Assembly (NCBI GenBank): GCA_016722465.1
Contig: JADKJC010000009.1
Coordinates: 1 to 12,262 of the forward strand
Direction of reading: 5' to 3'
Length of the DNA: 12,262 bases
Source of the DNA: Chitinophagaceae bacterium
Lineage (GTDB): Bacteria > Bacteroidota > Bacteroidia > Chitinophagales > Chitinophagaceae
Positions 1 to 7,013 of this stretch are shown here, piece by piece. Positions within the stretch are counted from its first letter, which is position 1; the number at the start of each line of letters is the position of its first letter. The position numbers and the translations under genes are program-made. Below the pieces are notes generated by a model. The model was not told the origin of the DNA and did not search any database. It saw nothing but the letters and a program-made list of their open reading frames with translations.

Positions 1-1361
1 CTCCGTTAAATTAAATCCAACTCTTATTGCTTTGTTTATTTTAAATTCATCACTCATAGAGAAAAGTATTTTCTCTAATTTCTGATGCCTGATAAGACCC
101 TCATCGGCCACATAACCAATGCCCATATTAAATTTATTCTTATCTGTACTACGGATAAGCTCAGGTTAGGTGCATTAAAGTGACCTACTCTTGTTACCGC
201 ATCTATCCAGTCTGTATTAGACGTCCATATAGAATAATCAAATGGAGATACAACACCAATATTTACTTTTTCCTCTTCATACAAAGTTTTAAACTGTTCC
301 GCACTTGCCAGTTCAATTTTATCAACCAGTTTTTTAGCGCCAAAAGAAGTATTGTAATTTATAATTAGCTGACCGGCTTTTGCTTTTTTAGTTGTAATGG
401 CAATTACACCCGCAGCGCCCCGTACACCAAAAAATGGCCAGAGAAGAAGGGTCTTTTAAAATTTCAATAGATTCAATATCGTTGGGATTGATATAATCAA
501 TATTATCATTAAACACACCATCCACAACATACAGCGGAGATACTGAACCGATACTGATTGTACCACGGATACGGATATCCGGTGCCTTGCCAGGTGTACC
601 ATTATTAACTACTGACAAACCTGCCACTCTTCCTGCAAAGAAGAAACAGGGTTGGTGTTTGGCTTATCAGCTACATCTTTACCTGCAATTTTTACTATAG
701 AACCGGTAAGATCTCGTTTATTAGCAGTTCCATAACCAATTACCACTACCTCATCGATCTTTTTAGTAGCCTGTACCAGTATAAGAGATAGCACTGTTTG
801 AGTTCCTACTTTCACCTCCTGAGATTCATAACCAATAGCCGAAATCAGTAGTGTGGCATTATCCGGCACTACCAACGTAAAAGTTTCCATTGTTATCAGT
901 AGTTTGTACCTTTTGTTGTGCCTTTAACAAGAATAGAAACGCCGGAAAGTGGTTCACCGGCATCGCTGGTAATTTTTCCAGTAATTTTTACATCCTGCTC
1001 AGCCGGATCAGTAGACCGTATAGCAATCAGGTTGTTAGTAATTTTTTTAAATGTCAGGTTGGTGCCGGCAAAAATTTCCGATAATGCAATGTTCAAATCC
1101 TGATCATCCAATGACACGGTAATCTTTTGTTTCAGATCCTTTAACCGGCTGTTAAAGAGGAATCGATAATCACCCTGTCTCTCAATAGCAGCAAGAACTT
1201 TGCTTATCTCGGTTTCTTTAACCGAAGCACTGATGCTTTGCCCTCTTACCGGCAAATGACCGAAACATACAAAGCACCGTAAAAATAAATGTCAGTTTCA
1301 TAATGCGAATCGGTTTTTTACAGGTTATTGTTACCTGTTCAATCAGAGACTTTTTTTTCAT
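1..1361 (-). CDS. SusC/RagA-family TonB-linked outer membrane receptor, N-terminal part (frame broken)
   Basis: TonB-dependent outer-membrane transporter of the SusC type, probably importing an oligosaccharide or similar nutrient; the substrate cannot be read from this part. The gene runs off the left edge, so only about 450 N-terminal residues are present. The start at 1361 gives MKKKSLIEQV, a second Met about 20 residues on, a hydrophobic signal segment, an STN domain (about residues 45-115, containing YRFLFNSRL), a carboxypeptidase-regulatory-like domain (SGVSILVKGTTKGT), the TonB-box-like EVVVIGYGT, and a plug domain with APDIRIRG, PLYVVDGV and DIESIEILKD. The STN domain is the part that contacts FecR, which fits the fecR gene just upstream. 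Six single-base frame breaks are needed, near 1245, 903, 886, 630, 430 and 157, most in short homopolymers. They look like sequence errors, because every repaired stretch matches the family without loss. Confidence 0.9.
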
Positions 1362-1388
1362 ACTTTTATTCTTAAGGATTTTTAATAG

Positions 1389-1458
1389 AGAAACAGATCA
1401 TCAGACACTGTTTCTTGATAAGTTTACCAAACGGGGAATGGGCAAACATTTCCCGTTT
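1389..1458 (-). other. fecR-susC intergenic region with two strong hairpins
   Basis: The 162-base gap between the fecR stop (1524) and the susC start (1361) holds two inverted repeats. One has perfect 8-base arms at 1389-1396 and 1408-1415 with an 11-base loop. The other has 12-base arms at 1429-1440 and 1447-1458 with a single G.T position and a 6-base loop. Read in the direction of the operon (minus), neither is followed by a long T run; on the plus strand the larger one is followed by TTTTT. I infer an mRNA processing, stability or attenuation element separating the regulators from the highly expressed receptor. No clear promoter was found here. Confidence 0.5.
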
Positions 1459-1523
1459 TTCAATAAAAAACTAAGTAGAGTTGGAGTTGGATAGCATTGG
1501 CATAAGCAGTCGTTTTATAGTTA

Positions 1524-2607
1524 TTAATAGATAATCACTTCTTTATCTTTTATTTCATACTTGAATTTAAAGCTGTACTGCAGCGCCTCCATCGCCTGGT
1601 AAATGGTTTCTGTTGTAAAAGTTGCGTGCAACATTAAATCTTCATGCGTTCTATTTTTAAAAAGAAATTTTACATCGTACCAGCGTTCCATCTTTTGCGC
1701 CACTTCTAAAAAAGATTCATCTTCAAAAGACAACTTGTTTTGTGTCCAGGCTGCTTCTACCGCAATGGTATCCCCTTTCTGGTAAGTAAGCTGCCGGATA
1801 GCGAGATAAGGTCTTGTTTGTAACTTAATTGCAGGCCTTTCTTCCCGCTTCTGTTGTATATATTCATTTAGAACAACCAATTTTTCATTCGGCTTAAGCA
1901 TCCATTTTCTCCCGGCCTTTTTTAAGGGTTGCTTCCACACTACCTTTAATAAGACTGGTTTCTGTTGTTTTATCACCAGGATAACTCTTAACATTGAAAG
2001 CTGTACCTAATACTTTAATATCTGCAGGTCCGGTATGTACAATAAATGGTTTTTGTGGGTTTTTAACAACATCAAAAAAGCTTCCCCTGTAAGATGCACT
2101 TCTCTTAATTCAACATTAAAGTTTTTGTCATAATCTAATTTACTGTCAGCGTTCAGCCAAACGGTAGAACCATCTGGTAATTGAATCTTTGATTTGGAGC
2201 CCGGCCTGGTGGAAACTTCATTAACCTGGCCAGCCATTTTTTCATTCTCAGATTTAACTACTGTATTTTTTGTAATCCAAAATATTCCGGCAGTAACAGC
2301 AAATATTGCCGCAGCTACCCAATACCATTTTCTGTTATTTTTTACCTGAACAACTGGTGTTTCAGCAGGTAAATCCCCAAAAGGGATATTTAACTCATTA
2401 ATCCTGTGGAGGTGAAGCATATAGGCGTCTTCCCCTTGCATGTAATCATCATTTTTTTGCTGGTGTTTCCACAAATCTTCGAGGTTTTGAATGGCCAATT
2501 GCCATTCAGAATGTTCGAGGATAAGTTGCTGAAGCTCATCCATTTCTGAATCAGATGCTTCCCTGATAACTTTTTGAAAGTAATACCCAAAAATTCTCCT
2601 GATTCAT
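1524..2607 (-). CDS. FecR family anti-sigma factor (frame broken)
   Basis: Inner-membrane anti-sigma factor that relays the signal from the STN domain of the SusC receptor to the ECF sigma factor. The start at 2607 (MNQENFWVLLSKK) is reached after repairing two frame breaks near 2575 and 2558; a downstream in-frame Met (MDELQQL, 2543) is the start seen without repair. The repaired protein is about 361 residues. In order it has a cytoplasmic N-terminal segment (LSGEASDSEMDEL, with a Trp-containing helix), one transmembrane helix (WYWVAAAIFAVTAGIFW, about residue 110), a FecR domain (RPGSKSKIQLPDGSTVWLN, LTGEAFF, VLGTAFNV) and a C-terminal DUF4974 domain (LSFEDESFLEVAQKMERWYDV). Further breaks lie near 2070 and 1902. 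It sits 49 bases after the sigma gene and before susC, the usual order for this module. Confidence 0.92.
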
Positions 2608-2656
2608 GTTCCAGATTGATGTAAAAAGTAAAGACAATGAAATGCTCTGAATACCC

Positions 2657-3259
2657 CTAAGAAATTTTAACCTTTTTTATTCCCGCAGAAATTCGGGTTA
2701 CAGGTTTGATTTCCAACTGCATACAACTGCCAACCCGACGCAAGGCTATAGCCATTTGGGCTTCAATTGTCTTTACAGAGAGTTGCAATAGTTCCGCTAC
2801 TTCTTTGTATTTAAGACCATCCTCTTTTACTAATTTAAAATTAGGCGGCAGCGAGGGGGCAGGTTATTCACTGCCTGTCTTATCTGACGAACCATTTCTT
2901 CGGTCATCATTAATTGCTCAGGGTCAAAATAGATGCTGTTCATCTGTACAAACCAATCTTCAGCAGACAGGCTTACTTGTCTTTTCTGCTTATTTAGCCT
3001 GTTAAGAGCAAGGTTTTTACCGTAGCATAAAAATAAAAAATGGTGATTGAATTGTAATTAACTGATCTTTTTTCTGCCAGATCCGGATAAAAACGTCAGA
3101 AACCAGTTCTTCCGCCTCCTCATTTGATTTCAGGATTGAGTAGGCAAACTGCTTTAAACGGCCGTGCAATAAAAGAAATAACTCTTTGTAAGCACTTTGG
3201 TCATTATGTAAAGCAATCGCAGAAAGCAGTTTTCGTATATAATCGTTCTCAAGCTTCAT
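2657..3259 (-). CDS. ECF-type RNA polymerase sigma-70 factor (frame broken)
   Basis: Extracytoplasmic-function sigma factor, presumably activated through the downstream FecR protein and directing transcription of the receptor locus. The start at 3259 (MKLENDYIRK) opens a sigma-2 region (YKELFLLLHGRLKQFAYSI, then EEAEELVSDVFIRIWQKK). The sigma-4 region holds LPPRCRLIFKLVKEDGL and YKEVAELLQLSVKTIEAQM, a typical helix-turn-helix of the Bacteroidetes FecI-like group. Three one-base deletions must be restored: in the T run near 3030, the A run near 3015 and a T run near 2843. The result is 201 residues, the usual family size, ending at a TAG (2657-2659). The 3' half does not appear as a single reading frame in the raw sequence, so an automatic annotation would call only an 80-residue fragment. 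Confidence 0.9.
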
Positions 3260-3304
3260 CGTCGCAACGTAAATCTAAGGAATCCTTTTATATTTTAAAG
3301 TAGT

Positions 3305-3333
3305 TTGATTACAGGGCTTTTTCTTTATTTTTG
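3305..3333 (+). promoter_or_regulatory. Bacteroidota-type promoter for tRNA-Met
   Basis: TTTG ending at 3307 (-33 element), an 18-base gap, then TATTTTTG at 3326-3333, a full match to the Bacteroidota -7 consensus TAnnTTTG. It lies about 78 bases upstream of the tRNA and is spaced exactly like the tRNA-Asn promoter at 6031-6059. The start site is predicted a few bases after 3333. Confidence 0.7.
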
Positions 3334-3394
3334 CAGCCCAAATCATCAATTCCTGATTTAAATTGAACCAGAAGCTCTTTTACTTATAAAATAT

Positions 3395-3409
3395 TACTGC
3401 TTTGCAGTA
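3395..3409 (+). other. Leader hairpin directly upstream of tRNA-Met
   Basis: Perfect inverted repeat TACTGC (3395-3400) and GCAGTA (3404-3409) with a three-base TTT loop, ending two bases before the mature tRNA 5' end. It would lie in the precursor transcript made from the promoter at 3305-3333. It may help fold or process the precursor (inference). Confidence 0.45.
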
Positions 3410-3411
3410 TT

Positions 3412-3484
3412 GGACCCTTAGCTCAGTTGGTTAGAGCACCTGACTCATAATCAGGGGGTCGCAGGATCGTGCCCTGCAGGGTCA
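3412..3484 (+). tRNA. tRNA-Met (anticodon CAT)
   Basis: Cloverleaf with acceptor GGACCCT, D arm GCTCAGTTGGTTAGAGC, anticodon stem CCTGA/TCAGG with loop CTCATAA (CAT at 3446-3448), and T stem GCAGG/CCTGC. The anticodon stem lacks the GGG/CCC pairs of initiator tRNA, so elongator Met is favoured; Ile with a modified C34 is the alternative. The T loop reads ATCGTGC rather than TTCnAnn: positions 54 and 58 are A and T instead of T and A. The 3' acceptor strand reads AGGGTC then A, leaving G1 unpaired with C, which probably reflects one missing C in a CC pair. CCA is not encoded. Confidence 0.88.
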
Positions 3485-3492
3485 CAACAAAT

Positions 3493-3519
3493 AAAAAGCG
3501 GAACATGGTTCGCTTTTTT
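3493..3519 (+). terminator. Rho-independent terminator after tRNA-Met
   Basis: AAAAAGCG (3493-3500) pairs with the CGCTTTTT that begins at 3511, with inner GAAC/GTT pairing around an ATG loop and one unpaired base. The 3' arm runs into a T tract. It begins nine bases after the tRNA end. Confidence 0.65.
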
Positions 3520-3560
3520 ATTAATCGGCATGAAGATTACAACAAATGGTTCTTTAACCT

Positions 3561-3588
3561 TTTGTTAACCAGGATGAAAAATACATTT
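3561..3588 (+). promoter_or_regulatory. Promoter of the outer-membrane beta-barrel gene
   Basis: TTTTG ending at 3563 as -33, 17 bases, then TACATTTG at 3581-3588, a full match to TAnnTTTG. It lies 18 bases before the ATG at 3607, so the leader would be short. Confidence 0.6.
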
Positions 3589-3606
3589 GTCCACTACTTA
3601 ATAAAT

Positions 3607-4327
3607 ATGAAGAAGATTTTATCCTTAGCTTTCTGTGCGTTACTGACATCAACTTTGTTTGCACAGAAAGATCCTGAACCCGTAAAGAAAAAGAGCCGAT
3701 TAACCTTTCCAACAGGGCTAACGACCATTTCCTGGTTCAATTGGGCTATACCAAATGGGCCGGAATACCCGACACTATCAATACTGCCGGTTTATCTAAA
3801 AGCATCAACGTGTATTTCATGTTCGATTTCCCTTTTAAAACAAACCCAAAATTAAGTATGGCATTTGGCCCTGGTATTGCCAGCGACCATATGCTTTTTA
3901 CCAAAACAAATGTGGGTATAAAAGACCTTACTCCTGCTATTCGCTTTACCAATGCAGCTGATACCAACCATTTTAAAAAACAAACTGGCCACAGTATACG
4001 TGGAAGCACCAATTGAATTCCGGTACTCTGCTGACCCTATGACAGGCAAAGGATTGAGAACCGCCTTTGGTATAAAAGTAGGTATGCTGATAAATGCACA
4101 TACCCGTAATACAAAATTTCAAAATAAAGCGGAAACAGCCATTAATGATTTTACACTGAAAGAAGCAAGCAAGAGCTTCTTCAATAAAACCCGGATTTCT
4201 TTATGGGCAGGGGTTGGTTTGGGGCATATTAGTTTGTATGGCGTTACCAGCTTACCCTTTGTTTAAAGATGGACAAGGCCCGGAAGTAAGGCCATTTTCC
4301 ATCGGTATTACATTAAGTGGAATTTAA
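3607..4327 (+). CDS. Secreted outer-membrane beta-barrel protein, function unknown (frame broken)
   Basis: Probable small outer-membrane barrel of the porin-family/OMP_b-brl type common in Bacteroidota. MKKILSLAFCALLTSTLFAQ is a clear Sec signal peptide with cleavage after FAQ. The repaired protein is 239 residues. It shows alternating short beta strands (HFLVQLGYTKW, VYFMFDFPFK, MAFGPGIASDHMLF, EAPIEFRYS, FGIKVGMLIN, ISLWAGVGLGHISLYG) and ends with SIGITLSGI, a short C-terminal strand of the kind seen in barrels. Frame breaks near 3705, 3975 and 4257 are single-base changes in A or C runs. It is a single gene with its own promoter and terminator. No substrate or partner can be deduced, and it is not part of the sus-like locus. 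Confidence 0.78.
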
Positions 4328-4352
4328 TTTACAAGAAGAAGAAAATATAATC

Positions 4353-4388
4353 AGCGATCTGCATCAGCGGATCGCTTTTTTATTTTTT
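4353..4388 (+). terminator. Strong Rho-independent terminator
   Basis: Ten-base stem AGCGATCTGC (4353-4362) with GCGGATCGCT (4367-4376), one T.G pair, loop ATCA, followed by a T-rich run to 4388. It closes the outer-membrane protein gene and separates it from hflX. Confidence 0.88.
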
Positions 4389-4396
4389 TACCTTTG
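4389..4396 (+). promoter_or_regulatory. Possible -7 element for hflX
   Basis: TACCTTTG fits TAnnTTTG and is 38 bases upstream of the hflX ATG, immediately after the terminator T run. No TTG is present at the expected -33 spacing, so this is a partial match only. Confidence 0.4.
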
Positions 4397-4434
4397 TGCA
4401 TCCTTCCACCACAGCCGGAAGGAATTTTATTATT

Positions 4435-5533
4435 ATGCTTGACAAAAAAATATCATACAGAACGATGAACGGGCAGTGCTGGTAGGATTGATAAATAAAG
4501 ATCAAACTGAACCGCAGGTGCAGGAGTACCTGGATGAACTGGCTTTTCTGGCAGAAACAGCCGGTGCTGTTACAGTAAAACGGTTTACTCAAAAATTGCA
4601 ACATCCAGACAGCAGAACTTTTGTTGGCAAAGGAAAACTCGAAGAAATCAAAAATATGTGCAGGGAAAAAACATCCGCATTGTAATATTTGATGATGAAC
4701 TGACTGGTGCACAGATAAATAATATTGAAAAGGAAATAGAAGTAAAAGTCATAGACCGTTCCGATCTTATTCTCGACATTTTTGCAAGAAGAGCTAAAAC
4801 CGCCCAGGCTAAAGCACAGGTTGAGTTAGCACAATACCAATACATACTTCCAAGATTGAGAGGTATGTGGAAACACCTTGAACGATTAGGTGGTGGCATT
4901 GGTACAAGAGGTCCGGGTGAAAGTGAAATAGAAACTGACCGTCGTATTGTAAGAGATAAAATTACTTTGCTAAGAAAAAGGTTAGCGGAAATAGATAAAC
5001 AGGCGTTTACCCAACGTGTGTTTGCTGAAAATAAATTGTTTGCCACATTAGACACCACTACCAGTAAAGTTGTTTTTGAAACTACCCCTTTCTTATTGAG
5101 TGATACCGTTGGTTTCATCCGCAAGCTACCGCACCATTTGGTAGAAAGTTTTAAAAGCACTTTGGATGAAGTGAGAGAAGCAGATATACTGCTGCATGTG
5201 GTGGATATATCTCACCCGGCATATGAAGAACAATTGGGAATAGTGAATAAAACACTGCAGGAGTTAAACGCTTTTGACAAACCAACTGTTACTATTTTCA
5301 ATAAAATGGATTTGTACGAGGCGAAAACTTTTGATGAGTGGCTGGAAGAAAGTACAAAACAGGAAATACTGCAGGATCTGAGAGACAGATGGAATAATGA
5401 AACTAATGGCAATGCTGTTTTTGTTTCTGCTATTGAAAAAAGAAATATTGATGTGCTGCGCAAAACGATATTGGAAAAAGTAAGAGAACTGTATAGAATC
5501 AGGTATCCTTACAAAACTGAATTTTTATATTAG
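4435..5533 (+). CDS. hflX: GTPase HflX, lacking the P-loop block (also frame broken)
   Basis: HflX is a ribosome-binding GTPase that splits stalled or stressed 70S ribosomes. The start ATGCTTGAC at 4435 and repairs of two one-base deletions near 4460 and 4670 give 366 residues. The N-terminal HflX domain is complete ([68 protein letters not shown]). In the G domain, G3 (DTVGF, 5102-5116), G4 (NKMD, 5300-5311) and G5 (VSAIE, about 5425) are all present. The G1/P-loop is not: the sequence goes from [11 protein letters not shown] (ending 5017) straight to [14 protein letters not shown] (from 5018), where the family normally has about 30 residues including GYTNVGKST. The reading frame is preserved across the gap. 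As written, this protein could not bind GTP normally. The rest is highly typical of Chitinophagaceae HflX, so identity is secure. Confidence 0.95.
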
Positions 5534-5652
5534 GTTAGCCACTAATAACATGAATGAGTGCAATTAAATAAATTATATCCGCGGTCTGGCTTGTGTCCAT
5601 TCGGGCTAACCCATTCATCTGGTTAATCAGTGTAATCTGTCTTCAGAAAAAC
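5533..5652. repeat. REP-like intergenic inverted repeat
   Basis: Between hflX and the Rieske gene, GGTTAGCC (5533-5540, starting in the hflX stop codon) is repeated in inverse as GGCTAACC (5604-5611). The flanks carry GTGTCCATTCGGGCTAACC and TTAATCAGTGTAATCTGTC, a style of string I recall from scattered extragenic repeats in Bacteroidota, and the reverse strand of the first arm reads TTAGTGGCTAACC. A palindromic CCGCGG lies between the arms. No gene or exact promoter is seen. That it is a genome-wide repeat family is an inference. Confidence 0.45.
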
Positions 5653-6012
5653 ATGACGGAAAAGAAATATATCTGGCATAAAATCGCTGACCATATCAAT
5701 GAACTAGGTTTTGCTGACAATAACATTGCTGTGGCAGAAGTGAAAGGAAAGAAAATATGTATAGCAAAATTTAAAGACGATGTTTTTGCTGTAGCCTATA
5801 AATGCACTCATGCCGGTGGCATTATGGCGGATGGATATATTGATGCGCTGGGCAATGTGGTTTGTCCGCTGCACCGTTACAAATAAAGCTTACAAAATGG
5901 CCGCAATGTAAGCGGCGAAGGTTATTATCTAAAACACTGGCCGGTCGAATTAAGGGGTGATGGGGTATATGTTGGGCTGGAAGAAAGTAGCGGCTGGAAT
6001 ATTTTCCGGTAA
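5653..6012 (+). CDS. Rieske [2Fe-2S] ferredoxin-like protein with an in-frame TAA
   Basis: Small soluble Rieske protein of the NirD/ferredoxin-component type, an electron carrier. The start at 5653 gives MTEKKYIWHKIADH. The cluster ligands are C51-x-H53 (CTHAGG) and C71-x-x-H74 (CPLHRY), so both halves of the Rieske site are intact. Codon 78 (5884-5886) is TAA, but the same frame continues with clearly related sequence (SLQNGRNVSGEGYYLKHWPV, then LRGDGVYVGLEE) to a TAA at 6010-6012. Full length would be 119 residues, which is family-sized. The stop sits where the family usually has Phe. A nonsense mutation, a sequencing error or a pair of compensating indels are all possible. There is no adjacent oxygenase or reductase gene, so the redox partner is unknown. 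Confidence 0.85.
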
Positions 6013-6030
6013 AAATTGATTGTTAATACC

Positions 6031-6059
6031 TTGTTGAAAAGCTAAAATCCCTATTTTTG
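6031..6059 (+). promoter_or_regulatory. Bacteroidota-type promoter for tRNA-Asn
   Basis: TTG at 6031-6033 (in TTGTTG), 18 bases, then TATTTTTG at 6052-6059, a full -7 consensus match identical in sequence and spacing to the tRNA-Met promoter. The predicted transcript starts about 45 bases before the tRNA. Confidence 0.72.
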
Positions 6060-6062
6060 CAA

Positions 6063-6102
6063 CCCCGTAAGGGGACCTGCCTTTGCTAAGGCTATGGCAG
6101 GT
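6063..6102 (+). other. Two hairpins in the tRNA-Asn leader
   Basis: CCCC-GTAA-GGGG (6063-6074) forms a four-pair stem closed by a GNRA-type tetraloop. It is followed at once by ACCTGCC (6075-6081) and GGCAGGT (6096-6102), a perfect 7-base inverted repeat. Both lie between the promoter and the mature tRNA, so they are in the precursor leader. Confidence 0.5.
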
Positions 6103-6111
6103 AAAAGGTAT

Positions 6112-6185
6112 TCCTCCTTAGCTCAGTTGGTTAGAGCATCTGACTGTTAATCAGAGGGTCGCCCGTTCAAGTCGGGCAGGGGGAG
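6112..6185 (+). tRNA. tRNA-Asn (anticodon GTT)
   Basis: Acceptor TCCTCCT (6112-6118) pairs with AGGGGGA (6178-6184) with one T.G pair, discriminator G6185. The D arm is GCTCAGTTGGTTAGAGC, the anticodon stem CTGA/TCAG has GTT at 6146-6148, and the T arm GCCCG-TTCAAGT-CGGGC is canonical. CCA is not encoded. This copy has no sign of base errors. Confidence 0.95.
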
Positions 6186-6198
6186 CTGAAATAAGATA

Positions 6199-6227
6199 AG
6201 CTCCCGAATTTTCGGGGCTTTTTATTT
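6199..6227 (+). terminator. Rho-independent terminator after tRNA-Asn
   Basis: AGCTCCCGAA (6199-6208) pairs with TTCGGGGCT (6211-6219), with one T.G pair, followed by TTTTTATTTT. It starts 13 bases after the tRNA. On the other strand it faces the end of the HAD gene but lacks a good T run there. Confidence 0.75.
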
Positions 6228-6262
6228 TCAAGATGCCGGAAAATTTATCAGCATCCTCAATT

Positions 6263-6937
6263 TCACATGCTGCTTTTCATTTCCGGGAAGAAGGAGGAAG
6301 TGAGATGCCGGTAATCATTAATAAAAGAAAGTATATTGTTGTATTGCTGAAATGCTTCTTTAGTATCCATTGTTGTAATAACGACAGACTGCATACCTGC
6401 ATTAGCTGCACTTTCCACTCCTTTTGGTGCATCTTCAAATACAATACAGTTTTGCGGAGCTATCTTAATTTTTCTCGCGCATTTTAAATAAGTTTCCGGG
6501 TGCGGTTTGCTTTGCGTTACATCATCTGCACTCACAATTGCATCAAAATAATGACGGATATTCAATCCATCCAGCACAAAATCAATATTAAACATAATGG
6601 CCGCAGAGCCTATTGCCATTTTTATTTTTTGTTCAGCAGCATTTTGCAGGAACCCGTGCAAGCCATCAATTAACCGAAGATGTGGTTTAAATTCTTTTTG
6701 ATACTGCCTTTCCTTCTCCACACTCATTTTATATTTTTCTTCCTCCGAAAAACGGGCAGGAAAAATCCGCTCCAGCAACTCCCCATTTTTACCATAACAT
6801 TCTTCTTTCGTTTTTTCAAGGCTGATATCAGCTCCCAATTCATTAAGGATGCGGTGCCATGCCTTAATGTGATAGTGCATATCATCAATCATGGTTCCGT
6901 TCAAATCAAATAAAAAAGCTTTCTGTGGCAATGGCAT
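6263..6937 (-). CDS. HAD-superfamily hydrolase, beta-phosphoglucomutase-like
   Basis: Cytoplasmic HAD phosphatase/phosphomutase with a C1 helical cap, most like the beta-phosphoglucomutase group; the natural substrate is probably a sugar phosphate (inference from family and position). Of 224 residues, the HAD motifs are D11-L-N13-G-T15, S111 in MAIGSAA, K144 in SKPHPE, and E168-D169 in VFEDAPKGVESA. Position 13 is Asn rather than the usual second Asp (general acid/base), which is a real departure from DxDGT; I recall DLNGT in related Bacteroidota proteins. The frame is fully intact, one of only two protein genes here without a break. It follows galK by 76 bases on the same strand, suggesting a small galactose/hexose operon. 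Confidence 0.92.
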   Translation of the reverse strand: MPLPQKAFLFDLNGTMIDDMHYHIKAWHRILNELGADISLEKTKEECYGKNGELLERIFPARFSEEEKYKMSVEKERQYQKEFKPHLRLIDGLHGFLQNAAEQKIKMAIGSAAIMFNIDFVLDGLNIRHYFDAIVSADDVTQSKPHPETYLKCARKIKIAPQNCIVFEDAPKGVESAANAGMQSVVITTMDTKEAFQQYNNILSFINDYRHLTSSFFPEMKSSM

Positions 6938-7013
6938 TTAATTTATATATTTTTTTGAGGTAAGCTAAATAGTGAAGACTGATAACTTTCGTTCGGGTAA
7001 AACATTATTACTG

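Noticed and set aside
1429..1458. Plus-strand terminator reading of the larger fecR-susC hairpin
   Set aside because: No plus-strand gene ends there; transcription of this region runs on the minus strand, where the T run is absent.
2706..3005. Plus-strand open frame of 99 residues opposite the sigma factor
   Set aside because: The minus strand reads as the sigma-4 region after repair of single-base deletions; the plus frame has no family resemblance.
4660..4675. Programmed ribosomal frameshift in hflX or other genes at A-rich runs
   Set aside because: Breaks occur in nearly all genes, in both directions and in varied runs, without downstream stimulatory structures or any known family precedent.
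4380..4712. Minus-strand open frame of 110 residues
   Set aside because: It overlaps the terminator and the hflX 5' end in antisense, with no recognisable domain.
4648..5160. Minus-strand open frame of 170 residues
   Set aside because: It lies wholly opposite hflX, has low-complexity Ser/Leu-rich sequence, and the plus strand clearly encodes HflX motifs.
3412..6185. Integration of a mobile element at the tRNA genes
   Set aside because: No integrase, no duplicated tRNA 3' end and no shift in gene type next to either tRNA was seen.
6233..6487. Plus-strand open frame opposite the HAD gene
   Set aside because: It is the shadow of the HAD C terminus, which carries real catalytic motifs on the minus strand.
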